Below, piece after piece: positions 27,816 to 37,811 of a stretch of DNA of 64,000 bases. The stretch is from Dyadobacter jejuensis. GTDB lineage: Bacteria > Bacteroidota > Bacteroidia > Cytophagales > Spirosomataceae. Location: contig NZ_QGDT01000002.1 in assembly GCF_003149085.1 (NCBI RefSeq), positions 124,001 to 188,000 of the forward strand. The letters run 5' to 3'. The notes below the pieces were generated by a model that saw only the letters and a list, made by a program, of their open reading frames with translations, was not told the DNA's origin and ran no database searches. How positions within the stretch are numbered: position 1 is the stretch's first letter; every line of letters starts with the position of its first letter. The translations under genes and the position numbers were made by a program.

Positions 27816-28886
27816 ATGTCACAAAATACACCATCTATACCCGACGACCAACTTACGCCAAAGGACGTTATTGAAAAACTAGTCCTGGTTAAGGATGCCA
27901 TCATTAGAAACTGGAAATTCTTAATATTGTTTCCATTAATCGGACTTGGCATCGGATTTGTGCTCGACAAGGTGCTGAAAAACCCCACTCAATATGAGGC
28001 TGTGGTCGTGTTTAACTTAGGAGCAGGTGGCCAGAATAACGGCTTGGGCGACGTAGCAGGCTTGTTGGGGCTAGGTTCTGCTCCCGATGCCAATATTTTT
28101 ACTGGGGAGAACTTCTTCTATTTCGTAAAATCAAGGCCCGTTCTTGAACGTAACCTAATGAAAGAGGTAGAGGTAGACGGGAAGAAAATGCTCCTAGCCA
28201 ACTATTTTATATTAAAAAGTGGCATAAAGGATAAAGAATGGAAAGACAGGCCCGATATGGAGAACTTTCAGTTCAAAGAGTCGGACCCCGCCAAAATGAC
28301 CCTTGACGACCATGTAGTGCTCAACGAAATCGTTACCAAAGCCGCCAACAGCACTGAAATTGGAACGCTGGACAGGAAGTCGTCCTTTATTGCCTTGGCC
28401 ACTAGCATGGAAGATGAATTACTGGCTGGCCTGTGGGTCACCAACTTACTGGATACGGTAGAAGAAATGTATACCGAAAACCAAACTCAGAAAACAAGGA
28501 AAACCAGAGACCTCTTAAAAAGGCGTGCCGATTCACTGGCCACTGTGTTGGGCATCACCGAGCATAAGCTCGCCAAGCAAATGGACAATAGCCAACAGTT
28601 GATCTTTGCAGCACCCAAGCTTCAAACTTCTAGTACCGAACGTAAGTCGGCATTCTTACAACAGCTTTACTATGAAGCGCTAGGAAGTGTAGAAAAAATG
28701 AATGTTTCCCTCGTGCGGGAATCCCCTTTATTCACCAAGATTGAGGACATAAAGGTACCTCTAGATATGAAATACGAAGATTCGAAAAGAGCTAAAATCG
28801 GGGCCTTGGCGGGCTTCCTCCTTTCCCTCATTTTCATTTACTTCAAAACTGTTTTTTCTACAGTTCCACAAAAAGAACAATCATAA
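27816..28886 (+). CDS. Wzz/GNVR-type chain-length determinant-like membrane protein
   Basis: 356 residues with TM helices near both ends (about 35-55 and 328-346) around a periplasmic, mostly helical segment with heptad-like stretches (about 225-270). A proline-containing first TM region (LILFPLIGLGIGFVLDKVL) resembles Wzz. There is no tyrosine-kinase domain. It sits 5 bp after the exporter gene, the usual partner order, and probably sets polymer length or couples export. Confidence 0.78.
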   Translation: MSQNTPSIPDDQLTPKDVIEKLVLVKDAIIRNWKFLILFPLIGLGIGFVLDKVLKNPTQYEAVVVFNLGAGGQNNGLGDVAGLLGLGSAPDANIFTGENFFYFVKSRPVLERNLMKEVEVDGKKMLLANYFILKSGIKDKEWKDRPDMENFQFKESDPAKMTLDDHVVLNEIVTKAANSTEIGTLDRKSSFIALATSMEDELLAGLWVTNLLDTVEEMYTENQTQKTRKTRDLLKRRADSLATVLGITEHKLAKQMDNSQQLIFAAPKLQTSSTERKSAFLQQLYYEALGSVEKMNVSLVRESPLFTKIEDIKVPLDMKYEDSKRAKIGALAGFLLSLIFIYFKTVFSTVPQKEQS

Positions 28887-28895
28887 CCTATTAAC

Positions 28896-29723
28896 ATGCT
28901 ACATAACATTACCATCAAGGCAGGAGGATCTGAAAAGGACTACTGGAAGGATCTATGGCTGAACCGCCAATTACTACTCATTTTATCGAAAAGGGATATA
29001 TCGGTTCGCTACAAGCAAACGCTGTTGGGAGTGGCATGGAGCGTACTTCGACCTTTAATGACGATGACCGTCATGGTTTTCGTATTCAGCTACTTAGCCA
29101 AGATCAAAAGTGATCCGGGCATCCCCTATCCACTCATGGTATTGAGTGGGCTGACCATCTGGACCTTTTTTGCCAATACCTTCACCCAGATCAGCAATAG
29201 CATTCTGATTAACTCTAATCTGGTTTCTAAAGTCTACTTCCCGCGTCTATTGATGCCTTTGAGCTCCATAGCGGTGGGGTTCGTCGATTTTCTGATTGCC
29301 TTTGGAATCTTCCTCTTCCTGACAGCCGTATTCCAGCACCCTTTGAGTATCAATTTAATATACCTTCCATTTTTTGTGCTCCTTACCTTTACCACTTCCT
29401 TAGGTTTTGGGCTATTTTTTGCCGTACTCAATGTACGCTTTAGGGATATTGGCCAGCTGATTCCGTTTATGGTTCAAGTAGGAATGTATGCTTGTCCGGT
29501 AGCGTATAGCAGCACCTTGGCTCAAGGTACCTGGTTCGAAAAATACTACAACCTCAACCCACTGGTAGGGATCATCGATGGGTTCCGCTGGTGTCTTCTC
29601 GGTGATAAAGCTTACTTCAACCCAGCAAGTCTGATTTCTACCGCTATTATATCCACCGTGGTTCTGGGCCTTTCCCTGATTTATTTCCGTAAAAAGGAAA
29701 ATAGTTTCGTTGATCATATCTAA
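28896..29723 (+). CDS. ABC-2 type polysaccharide exporter permease (Wzm-like)
   Basis: 275 residues with six predicted TM helices. The amphipathic N terminus 'LWLNRQLLLILSKRDISVRY', then KQTLLGVAWSVLRPL, are hallmark ABC2 O-antigen/teichoic-acid permease sequences. The C-terminal motif 'YNLNPLVGIIDGFRW' is also typical. It forms the pore with the adjacent ATPase and moves lipid-linked glycan across the inner membrane. Confidence 0.93.
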   Translation: MLHNITIKAGGSEKDYWKDLWLNRQLLLILSKRDISVRYKQTLLGVAWSVLRPLMTMTVMVFVFSYLAKIKSDPGIPYPLMVLSGLTIWTFFANTFTQISNSILINSNLVSKVYFPRLLMPLSSIAVGFVDFLIAFGIFLFLTAVFQHPLSINLIYLPFFVLLTFTTSLGFGLFFAVLNVRFRDIGQLIPFMVQVGMYACPVAYSSTLAQGTWFEKYYNLNPLVGIIDGFRWCLLGDKAYFNPASLISTAIISTVVLGLSLIYFRKKENSFVDHI

Positions 29724-29739
29724 ATGACTATTTTTGCTT

Positions 29740-30993
29740 ATGTCTGTAATTGTAGCTGAAAATATCAGTAAAAAATATATCATAGACCACCAACGTAAGA
29801 ATGGTTCGTCTAGCTTAAAGGATATCGTATCAGATAAATTTGATAATATATTCAAGTCAAAAACTCAAAACGACTCTAGTAAGGAGGAATTTTGGGCCTT
29901 AAAAGATGTCAGCTTTAAGATAGATCAAGGCGACCGAATAGGGATAGTTGGCCATAATGGGGCGGGAAAATCGACTTTACTCAAAATATTGAGTAGGATT
30001 ACCGAACCCAGCACCGGCGAAATCCGTATTCAAGGTCGTATTGCCAGTCTATTGGAAGTAGGTACTGGCTTCCACCCCGAACTAACCGGAAGGGAGAATA
30101 TATTCTTAAATGGTGCTATTCTGGGGATGGCCAAGAGTGAGATCAAACAATCTTTCGATGCTATTGTCGATTTTGCTGGTGTCGAGAAATTCTTAGATAC
30201 TCCTGTGAAGCGCTACTCTTCGGGGATGTATGTGCGGTTAGGCTTCGCTATTGCAGCACATTTGAACCCCGAAATACTCATCGTGGATGAGGTATTGGCC
30301 GTTGGCGACACCGAATTCCAGAAGAAATGCCTGGGCAAAATGAGAGACGTTTCCGAAAGTGGACGTACGCTTTTGTTCGTGAGCCATAATTTGACGGCTA
30401 TTCAGGCCTTGTGCAATAAGTCATTCTATTTTGAAAAGGGCCGCCTGATCGACCAAGGCGACACTACCCATATTGTTACCAACTATTTGAGCAAAGTATC
30501 GCACAAATCGTTGGAGAAACATTGGGACCATATTCATGATGCTCCCGGTAACGACGAAGTACGCATCAAGTCCTTCAAGTTAACCCCCGACTTCCAAGAT
30601 AACCTTTCCCATATTGACGTCCGTACGCCTGTAGATTTCGAATTTGAGTTCTGGAACATGGTAGAGGGTGCCAATCTAAACTTGAGCATGCATTTGTACA
30701 CCTTTACTGGTGAATGTATTTTCAACGTTGGGACACCATCACAGGCCTTTGGAAAAGGATTGGTGAAAGGGGTATGCCAGCTACCAGGCAACTTCCTTAA
30801 CGATGGATCCTATGTGGTATCCATGATGATCGTGAAAGACACCAGCACGGTTCTTTACAATATGGAGGAAGCCTTAATTTTCGATATTGAAGATTACCGA
30901 GAGAATGTTACCTGGTACGGTAAGTGGCCAGGCTATATTCGTCCCCAATTAAATTTTTCAATACAACAATCTGAACACCTAGTGAATGATTAA
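29740..30993 (+). CDS. ABC transporter ATPase with C-terminal glycan-binding domain (Wzt-like)
   Basis: About 417 residues from the ATG at 29740 (MSVIVAENISKKY). Nucleotide-binding domain with Walker A GHNGAGKSTLL, the 'ELTGRENIFLNGAILGM' block, signature YSSGMYVRLGF, Walker B ILIVDEVLAVGD and the His switch FVSHN. From about 260 an extra ~155-residue beta-rich domain corresponds to the Wzt C-terminal domain that recognises the finished O-polysaccharide. So polymer completed in the cytoplasm is expected to be selected for export. It overlaps the next gene by 8 bp. Confidence 0.93.
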   Translation: MSVIVAENISKKYIIDHQRKNGSSSLKDIVSDKFDNIFKSKTQNDSSKEEFWALKDVSFKIDQGDRIGIVGHNGAGKSTLLKILSRITEPSTGEIRIQGRIASLLEVGTGFHPELTGRENIFLNGAILGMAKSEIKQSFDAIVDFAGVEKFLDTPVKRYSSGMYVRLGFAIAAHLNPEILIVDEVLAVGDTEFQKKCLGKMRDVSESGRTLLFVSHNLTAIQALCNKSFYFEKGRLIDQGDTTHIVTNYLSKVSHKSLEKHWDHIHDAPGNDEVRIKSFKLTPDFQDNLSHIDVRTPVDFEFEFWNMVEGANLNLSMHLYTFTGECIFNVGTPSQAFGKGLVKGVCQLPGNFLNDGSYVVSMMIVKDTSTVLYNMEEALIFDIEDYRENVTWYGKWPGYIRPQLNFSIQQSEHLVND

Positions 30994-32068
30994 CGTCACT
31001 AAAACTTTCTTGCCCGATCAAGAACAATATTTGGAGTATGTACGGGGAATTTGGGAGAGAGGGTATCTTACCAATAACGGACCTTTGCTTCAGGAACTGG
31101 AATCGCAATTAAAGTCCTACCTGGGGGTGGATCATCTATATTTTTGTTCGAACGGGACCATTGTATTACAGATCGCCATAAAGGCTTTGGAGCTAGAAGG
31201 TGAGATCATTACGACGCCATTCTCTTACTGTGCTACTTCTAACGCGATACTATGGGAAAATTGCCTGCCCGTATTCGTCGATATTGATGCCAATACTTTT
31301 AATATAGACCCCGCCAAAATAGAAGCTAGCATTACCGACAAGACTACCGCCATATTGGCCACTCATGTATATGGGAACCCTTGTGATGTGGAAGCTATAG
31401 AGCAGATTGCTCAAAAGCACCAGCTGAGGGTCATCTATGATGCAGCACATGCCTTTGGTGTTTCGTATAAGGGCCGTTCCCTTCTTTCTTTTGGGGATAT
31501 CAGCACCTGTAGCTTCCATGCTACCAAAGTCTTTCATACCATTGAGGGCGGAGCCCTCATTTCGAACCATCCTGAGCTCGATAAAAAGCTACATCTGCTC
31601 AGAGCCTTCGGTCATCAGGGCGACGAAGTATATCTGTATGCCGGAATCAACGGTAAAAATTCAGAATTCCATGCGGCCATGGGGCTATGTAATCTACCTC
31701 AGGTACGGAGTATAATAGAGGCTCGCGCCCAAATCTTCGATTGGTACCACGAGGGCCTTGACTGGGAGCATATGAGCAGGCCCCAGTTGATGGACGATGT
31801 GGAGTACAACTATGCCTATTATCCGGTAGTACTACCATCCGAAGAAAAGCTTAAGGGCGTAATGAAAGCCCTGGCAGCACAGGAAATAATTCCAAGAAGG
31901 TATTTCTACCCCTCTTTGAACACCCTTTCCTTTATGCCGCAGCGCTTCGACTGTCCCATTTCCGAAGATATATCCTTAAGGGTAATGTGCCTACCCTTGT
32001 ATGTGGGACTTCCTCAAGAAGATGTTAAAAGAATCTGTAATATTATAAACGATTATTTGTCGGCCTAA
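30986..32068 (+). CDS. DegT/DnrJ/EryC1/StrS-family sugar aminotransferase
   Basis: 360 residues of fold-type I PLP enzyme. The 'NGPLLQELESQLKSYLGVDH' start, 'TTPFSYCATSNAILWEN', the Asp in 'VIYDAAHAFGVSY' and the PLP Lys in 'CSFHATKVFHTIEGGAL' are all present. It probably transfers an amino group to a 3- or 4-keto-NDP-sugar, making an amino-deoxy sugar for the surface polymer. The NeuD/PglD-like acyltransferase at 34.9 kb could acylate that amine. The dehydratase that makes the keto sugar is not in the window. Confidence 0.93.
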   Translation: MINVTKTFLPDQEQYLEYVRGIWERGYLTNNGPLLQELESQLKSYLGVDHLYFCSNGTIVLQIAIKALELEGEIITTPFSYCATSNAILWENCLPVFVDIDANTFNIDPAKIEASITDKTTAILATHVYGNPCDVEAIEQIAQKHQLRVIYDAAHAFGVSYKGRSLLSFGDISTCSFHATKVFHTIEGGALISNHPELDKKLHLLRAFGHQGDEVYLYAGINGKNSEFHAAMGLCNLPQVRSIIEARAQIFDWYHEGLDWEHMSRPQLMDDVEYNYAYYPVVLPSEEKLKGVMKALAAQEIIPRRYFYPSLNTLSFMPQRFDCPISEDISLRVMCLPLYVGLPQEDVKRICNIINDYLSA

Positions 32069-32072
32069 TCTT

Positions 32073-34121
32073 ATGGTTATTTTTTACTGGATAGCCTTTT
32101 TGGTCTTTATAATAGGGATTGGGGGCGTTGCAAAGCGCATCGCCAGCCCCTCCTTGTCCGAATGGCTCATCATATGCTTTACCCTATTCACCGGTACGGT
32201 AGTCCCTACCGGATTCCTGCTATCGGCCCTAGACCTTACAGCGAGCACCCTTTCGTGGATTTTGGTAAATTTTGCCCTATTGGGCATTCACTACCTGCTA
32301 TGGACGCGCCTTAGTCCGGGGCGTCGGGCCATCCCCCTGGCTGCCATATTGAGCAATCGGGTCCGTACCTTCAAGGTATGGTACCTAGAACTTTCGACTT
32401 ATCTGAAATTCCTTTTCCTGGTGATGATCTCTACCTTTATTGTGGTAGCGATTACCAATCTGATACTGGTACTCTTTACCGTCCCCAACGAATGGGATAG
32501 TATGACGGGGCATTTGAATAGGGCGGTGCGCTATATTCAACGGGGAACCATGGCTCATTTTGGGGGTACCAACTGGAATATGGATACCTATCCCAAAAGT
32601 GTTACCGCCATTCAGATTTATACCTACCTGATCAGCGGGAAGATTGAGAATGCCTTCAAGTTTATCCACCATATTGCCTATTATATTACCCTTGCATCAG
32701 TTTTTGGAATCGCCCAAAGGATAGGCAGGAACCTGTCGGCCAGTTTGTTTTGTGCCTTGGCTTATGGATTTTTCCTAGACTTTCTGATGCAAGCCGTCAC
32801 CACCGAAACCGACAGCGTGCTGGCAGCCTATCTAAGTTGCCTTTTGTATTTCCTTTTCAGTTTTTATGCTACCAAAGAAAATAAGTACCTGTATCTCTCG
32901 GGTATGGTATTTGGGCTAGTACTAGGGCATAAGGTTACCTTTGTTCTGTTAATGCCCTCGGTATTCGTTATAATGCTCTATACCGTATTTTTGGCCCCCT
33001 CTTTTGCCGTATTTTTCCAAAGGTTCCTCAAATTATCGATCTCTATTGGTTTGGCCTTGATGGTCTATACCTTACCCACGGGATACATCAAAAACATCCA
33101 AGTATTTGGCCACCCTATTGGGCCCCCTACCGCCTTAAAGCATCAGTCGGTAGAACGGGCGGGAACCATCCGGAATTGGGCCGAACAAGGGAGTCGGAAT
33201 GTGGTACGCTATGGATACGACTTTTTTAATTTGGATGGCATCCGTAATGCCCAGTGGGGGTACGATCTCAATACCGTCATCCGCAAGCCGATCGTGTTTT
33301 TAGAAGATAAGCTACAGATGGGCTTAGATGAGGAAACCTCATTTACCATCATCCCCTTCTCCTTCCAACGTCGGTTCGACTTTTATAATGCCAATCCCTA
33401 TTGGGGAATTTTTGGGTTCGCCCTCATTCTCCCACTTATCGTACTGGTGTTTTTCAGGGTTCTTAACTCAAGGGTACATTGGTTCTTAGCGGCAGCCTTT
33501 TTCCTACATTTTGCTGCCATTTCCTATTCTGCGGCTTACGATCCTTTTAAAGGGCGCTATTTTATAGAGACAGGCCTTTTTGGCGTACTATTTCTATTGC
33601 TGCTGTTTAGTAATCATCGCCTGTCGATCATCAAACCACGGCGTCAGCTATGGAAAGCATATATTGGAATGGTGGTCGTACTCGCCTGTGTTTCGGCCGT
33701 CATGTCGGTCTATCTCAACGTTCGATGTTTGCCTATTTCGGCTTACGGTCATGAATCAGCCTTGACCATGGACCGCATCGCATATCAGACCTTCGCCCGT
33801 CCCGACGTCACCAAAGCCTATCAAAAATTCGACTCCTTGGTACCACAGGACGCCGTTGTAGCTCTCGCTACCATCAACGACGACTTTGAATACCCATTAT
33901 ACGGTAAAAACCTTACCCGAAAACTCATCACCATCAACCCCTTTGAGCAAGGCTTACAACCTATACCCGAAGAGGCTGAGTACCTCTTTTATGACCGTAG
34001 TGTAATTAACGACACGACCAAAATAAAAGCATTGCCCACAGACATCCGGCTTGGAACCGACACCACCATGGTGAACCTAATCGTAAAAGGGGAGGATCAT
34101 TACCTCCGGAAATTAAAATAA
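32073..34121 (+). CDS. Large multi-pass membrane protein, glycosyltransferase-39/83-like
   Basis: 682 residues with about 12-14 TM helices and a C-terminal soluble part from about 590. An early extracytoplasmic loop holds 'VPNEWDSMTGHLNRAVRYIQ', where the Asp lies where ArnT/PMT-type lipid-linked glycosyltransferases carry theirs. It may modify or glycosylate lipid-linked glycan at the periplasmic face. The family match is by topology and the loop only. Confidence 0.65.
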   Translation: MVIFYWIAFLVFIIGIGGVAKRIASPSLSEWLIICFTLFTGTVVPTGFLLSALDLTASTLSWILVNFALLGIHYLLWTRLSPGRRAIPLAAILSNRVRTFKVWYLELSTYLKFLFLVMISTFIVVAITNLILVLFTVPNEWDSMTGHLNRAVRYIQRGTMAHFGGTNWNMDTYPKSVTAIQIYTYLISGKIENAFKFIHHIAYYITLASVFGIAQRIGRNLSASLFCALAYGFFLDFLMQAVTTETDSVLAAYLSCLLYFLFSFYATKENKYLYLSGMVFGLVLGHKVTFVLLMPSVFVIMLYTVFLAPSFAVFFQRFLKLSISIGLALMVYTLPTGYIKNIQVFGHPIGPPTALKHQSVERAGTIRNWAEQGSRNVVRYGYDFFNLDGIRNAQWGYDLNTVIRKPIVFLEDKLQMGLDEETSFTIIPFSFQRRFDFYNANPYWGIFGFALILPLIVLVFFRVLNSRVHWFLAAAFFLHFAAISYSAAYDPFKGRYFIETGLFGVLFLLLLFSNHRLSIIKPRRQLWKAYIGMVVVLACVSAVMSVYLNVRCLPISAYGHESALTMDRIAYQTFARPDVTKAYQKFDSLVPQDAVVALATINDDFEYPLYGKNLTRKLITINPFEQGLQPIPEEAEYLFYDRSVINDTTKIKALPTDIRLGTDTTMVNLIVKGEDHYLRKLK

Positions 34122-34129
34122 CGCTAACC

Positions 34130-34146
34130 TGGCCCTTTTAGGGCCA
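34130..34146 (+). terminator. Compact hairpin between the GT39-like and WbqC genes
   Basis: tggccct (34130-34136) and agggcca (34140-34146) form a 7-bp GC-rich stem with a TTT loop, 9 bp after a stop codon. There is no strong T tract, so it may be a partial terminator or attenuator inside the locus. Confidence 0.4.
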
Positions 34147-34177
34147 TTAGCCCACATCAAAAAAACGCGCAGGCATT

Positions 34178-34876
34178 ATGACCCTAGGTATTATGCAGCC
34201 ATATATATTTCCCTATATAGGCTATTTTCAATTGATCAAGGCAGTAGACCAATTTGTGATTTATGACGACGTCAATTTCATCAACAAAGGCTGGATCAAT
34301 CGCAACAGAATCCTAGTGGGAGGACAAGCCTATCAATTTACTATTCCCTTAAAGGATGCCAGCCAGAATAAACTTATTCTGGAAATCGAAATTTCTAAGG
34401 ACCAGGCTTGGAGAAAGAAATTATTGAAAACCATCCAGCAATCCTATCTAAAGGCGCCTAATTTCGGTGTAGTATTTCCTATGCTTCAGGAAATAATTCA
34501 GACTCCCTATACCAATATTGCCGAACTTACCGTTCAGGCATTGATACGGCTATGTACCTATATGGACATAGACACCGAAATTATCCCCTCTTCGCGTATA
34601 TACAACAACACCCACCTCAAAGGCCCGGAGCGTATTTTAGACATTTGCCATCAAACCGGTGCCAACGCCTATATCAATGCCATTGGCGGTCAGGAATTGT
34701 ACGATAAAAATAGATTTGAACAGGAGAAAATAGCCCTTTCTTTTATCAAAAGCCTACCAATCTCCTACCAGCAACTAAAAAATGAGCACATTCCTTGGCT
34801 TTCAATCATAGATATCCTTATGTTTAATAGTCCAAAGGACGTAAACAAATTCTTAGACCAATACGAATTAGTATAA
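34178..34876 (+). CDS. WbqC-family protein
   Basis: 232 residues. The N terminus 'MQPYIFPYIGYFQLIKAVD' followed by FVIYDDVNFINKGWINRN is diagnostic for WbqC, and 'AYINAIGGQELYDK' also fits. WbqC proteins occur in O-antigen and capsule loci, often near DegT aminotransferases; the reaction is not established in general, with roles in amino-sugar modification proposed. It precedes the acyltransferase gene by 3 bp. Confidence 0.9.
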   Translation: MTLGIMQPYIFPYIGYFQLIKAVDQFVIYDDVNFINKGWINRNRILVGGQAYQFTIPLKDASQNKLILEIEISKDQAWRKKLLKTIQQSYLKAPNFGVVFPMLQEIIQTPYTNIAELTVQALIRLCTYMDIDTEIIPSSRIYNNTHLKGPERILDICHQTGANAYINAIGGQELYDKNRFEQEKIALSFIKSLPISYQQLKNEHIPWLSIIDILMFNSPKDVNKFLDQYELV

Positions 34877-34879
34877 TAT

Positions 34880-35539
34880 ATGTCAAAAGTTATCATCTTC
34901 GGAGTACTGGATACGGCCGAACTAGCACACTACTACCTACAGCACGATTCAGAACATGAGGTGGTGGCATTCACTATTAACAAAGAGTATTTAGAATCCG
35001 ACAGCTTCAAAGGCCTTCCTGTAGTACCCTTCGAAGAGGTTGAGAAACACTTTGACCCTACAGAATATAAGTTTTTTGCCCCGATGACGGGACGGAACAT
35101 GAACCGCAACCGGGAGAGTATCTATCACCAAGCCAAGGAAAAAGGCTACTCCTTTATTTCTTATATCAGCTCGAAAGCCACTATTTTTGATAGAAGCTTG
35201 ATAGGCGAAAACTGTTTTATCCTAGAAGACAACACCATTCAGCCATTCACCACCGTGGGAAACAACGTGGTGATGTGGAGTGGAAATCATATTGGTCATC
35301 ATGGCAGCATACAGGACCATGTTTTTTTTACTTCTCATGTGGTCCTTTCCGGGCATTGTCTCGTAGAATCTTATAGCTTTTTCGGCGTGAATAGTACGAT
35401 CAGGGATTATACAAAAATTTCGAAAGGTACCTTGGTAGGCATGGCCTCGGCCATCACGAAGGAAACCGAAGAATGGGGAATTTATATTGGAAATCCAGCT
35501 AAAAAGGTTCCAGGAAAGAAAAGTTACGATGCTTATTAA
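34880..35539 (+). CDS. NeuD/PglD-like sugar O/N-acyltransferase (left-handed beta-helix)
   Basis: 219 residues. An N-terminal nucleotide-sugar-binding Rossmann-like part (VIIFGVLDTAELAHYYL) is followed from about 95 by hexapeptide repeats (LIGENCFILEDNTIQPFTTVG; 'FFGVNSTIRDYTKISKGTLV'). His residues in 'NHIGHHGSIQDH' are placed like the catalytic base of PglD. It probably acylates the amino sugar made by the DegT enzyme. Confidence 0.85.
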   Translation: MSKVIIFGVLDTAELAHYYLQHDSEHEVVAFTINKEYLESDSFKGLPVVPFEEVEKHFDPTEYKFFAPMTGRNMNRNRESIYHQAKEKGYSFISYISSKATIFDRSLIGENCFILEDNTIQPFTTVGNNVVMWSGNHIGHHGSIQDHVFFTSHVVLSGHCLVESYSFFGVNSTIRDYTKISKGTLVGMASAITKETEEWGIYIGNPAKKVPGKKSYDAY

Positions 35540-35604
35540 AAAAATTGGCGAATCATGATCGGTCGAAATGGCTATAACAGCACGAAAATAAAAGCGGTAG
35601 GGGA

Positions 35605-36831
35605 ATGACGCAGAAAAAAATATTATTCGTTTGCCATGATGCCAATAGGGCAGGCAGCCAATTACTCTTACTTCAACTCATCAGACTGTTGAAGGAAAGA
35701 GGTGTACCCATGCATCTGTTGCTTTGCGATGGAGGCGAGTTGGAAAAAGATTTTGAGGAAGTCATTAGCATCACCAGGTTTTACCATCAAAATCCGGACG
35801 GGACTACCCTACCCCTGACGGATAAGCTATTAAAGAAAGTAAGCCTTTATAAGCTATATGAAGAATATACCGTTCAAAAGGCCAACGATCGTATTATTGC
35901 CGAGCTTAAAAGTCAGAATATTGGACTTCTATTTATCAATTCGGTAGCCAATGCTACGATTTACCACGATTTCCTACAGTTTTTCCATGACCTCCCCGTG
36001 GTACTTTTTGTCCACGAATTGGCCATGTCTGTCAAAATATACACCTACGAAAAGCACCTAAACTTCCTTTTAAGGAAGACCGACCATTTGATTGCGGTAG
36101 CCCAAGCGGTTGCCAATTTTTATGTCAAAAAATACGATTTCCCCTTGCGGAACGTCAGTATTTTCACCCTGATCGACCATGCCCTGATCGACCAAAAGCT
36201 GGAAAGGGTGCAACATGGTGTGCTCGAAAAAAATTACAAAATTCCGGAGGAAGCCATCGTCATTGGTGGCTGTGGCAATGCCGAATGGCGGAAGGGCAAT
36301 GATATATTTAACTGGATCGCCAGAAAGGTCATACAAACTACCAGCCCACTTCCTGTATTTTTTGTGTGGGTAGGTGCTGGCCCACAACACGAAATATACG
36401 AATTGATACAGAGCGATATCCGCCTCATGGGCCTGTCGGATCGTATCATACTGATCCCGCCAACTCCTCAGGTACTGGACTATATTAACCGCTTCGACGT
36501 ACTGCTCTTATCCTCTCGCGAAGACCCCTACCCTTTGGTGGTATTGGAAGCCGCCTTGCAGGAGATTCCGGTAATCTGCTTTAAGGATGCTGGAGGAGCT
36601 CCCGAACTTATAGAAGCGGACGCCGGCTTTGTCGTTCCGTTTTTGGATATAGATGCCGCGGCTGAAGCGGCGATCAAACTGGTGCTGGACCCCGCACTGC
36701 GTGAAAGCCTTGGGCAAACAGCCCGCCAAAAGGTACTCGCAAGACATAATACGCTTAAAAGCATCGGTAACATCGAAGCCATTATACAAAAGTTTATACC
36801 TTTGCAGGTTTCGGAAAAGCAGAATCAATGA
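35605..36831 (+). CDS. Glycosyltransferase family 4 (GT-B)
   Basis: 408 residues. The N-terminal domain begins with 'ILFVCHDANRAGSQLLLLQL'. The C-terminal Glycos_transf_1 domain has 'GGCGNAEWRKGNDIF', 'FVWVGAG' and the donor-binding E-x7-E in EDPYPLVVLEAAL. It is a retaining, cytoplasmic-face transferase building the glycan. The stop overlaps the next gene by 4 bp. Confidence 0.9.
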   Translation: MTQKKILFVCHDANRAGSQLLLLQLIRLLKERGVPMHLLLCDGGELEKDFEEVISITRFYHQNPDGTTLPLTDKLLKKVSLYKLYEEYTVQKANDRIIAELKSQNIGLLFINSVANATIYHDFLQFFHDLPVVLFVHELAMSVKIYTYEKHLNFLLRKTDHLIAVAQAVANFYVKKYDFPLRNVSIFTLIDHALIDQKLERVQHGVLEKNYKIPEEAIVIGGCGNAEWRKGNDIFNWIARKVIQTTSPLPVFFVWVGAGPQHEIYELIQSDIRLMGLSDRIILIPPTPQVLDYINRFDVLLLSSREDPYPLVVLEAALQEIPVICFKDAGGAPELIEADAGFVVPFLDIDAAAEAAIKLVLDPALRESLGQTARQKVLARHNTLKSIGNIEAIIQKFIPLQVSEKQNQ

Positions 36832-37811
36832 CAATTGCCTTTACTATTTGCTCGATAAATTACCTAGCCCAGGCCCGCACCCTCGGCGACTCATTAAAAA
36901 AAACGAATCCTGAGGTTCGTTTTTTCATAGGATTAGTCGACCGCCTCGAAGGGGTAGCCTTTCAGGAAGCGTATTTGCCCGAATACCCTATGATTGAGAT
37001 CGACAAGATCGAAATTGAGGATTTTGACGAAATGGCCAATCGCTATAATATTACGGAGCTCAACACGGCCGTCAAGCCATTCTACTTCACCTATTTTTTC
37101 AGAAATTACCCGGAAGCTACCAGGGCGATATACTTCGACCCAGACATCATCGTATACCAGCCGCTTACCGAGTTACTCCATAACGTAGACCGCCACGGGG
37201 CCGTGCTGACGCCCCATATCAATAGCGCTATAGAGGATCGGCTCACTCCCAACGAATTACACCACCTCAATACAGGAATCTACAACTTGGGCTTTGTAGC
37301 CTTCGGGCGTAACCAAGCCAATATCGACTACCTCCATTGGTGGGAAGAGAAACTGAGATACGAATGCTATATCGATCTTTGTAATGGCCTATTTACCGAT
37401 CAACATTGGATGGATTTTTTGCCCATTTTTGTCGATGGGGTACATATAGAACGCAGCCCTGGCTACAATGCCGCCTATTGGAACTTGCATGAACGCACCT
37501 TCTCCGAAGGTAATAATGGGTTTATAGTCAATGACCAACACCCCCTTATATTTTTTCATTATAGTGGGTATGACCCTGCCAAGCCCGAAGTGCTCTCCAA
37601 ATATCAGGATCGCTTTGAGTTGTCACGTCGTCCCGACCTAACCCATCTGTTTAAAATATACCGAGAAAGTTTACTTAACTTAGGCAATGCCTATTACCGA
37701 AACTTTCCCTGTGCCTATATTAAGCCAGTGGTTGTCAAGCGTTATTTACGGGTACGCAAATGGCTCAAAAAACCCTTTGAATCTGTGATCAATCGGCTTC
37801 AAACAACCTAA
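36828..37811 (+). CDS. GT-A type glycosyltransferase with intact DxD (GT8-like)
   Basis: 327 residues. It starts 'FTICSINYLAQARTLGDSLK' and has the metal-binding DPD at 104-106 (IYFDPDIIVYQPL). 'LNTGIYNLGFVAFG' and the later 'FTDQHWMDFLPIFVDG' resemble GT8-like and related transferases. It overlaps both neighbours (4 bp and 1 bp). It is a paralogue of the gene at 38608, which lacks the DPD. Confidence 0.8.
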   Translation: MTIAFTICSINYLAQARTLGDSLKKTNPEVRFFIGLVDRLEGVAFQEAYLPEYPMIEIDKIEIEDFDEMANRYNITELNTAVKPFYFTYFFRNYPEATRAIYFDPDIIVYQPLTELLHNVDRHGAVLTPHINSAIEDRLTPNELHHLNTGIYNLGFVAFGRNQANIDYLHWWEEKLRYECYIDLCNGLFTDQHWMDFLPIFVDGVHIERSPGYNAAYWNLHERTFSEGNNGFIVNDQHPLIFFHYSGYDPAKPEVLSKYQDRFELSRRPDLTHLFKIYRESLLNLGNAYYRNFPCAYIKPVVVKRYLRVRKWLKKPFESVINRLQTT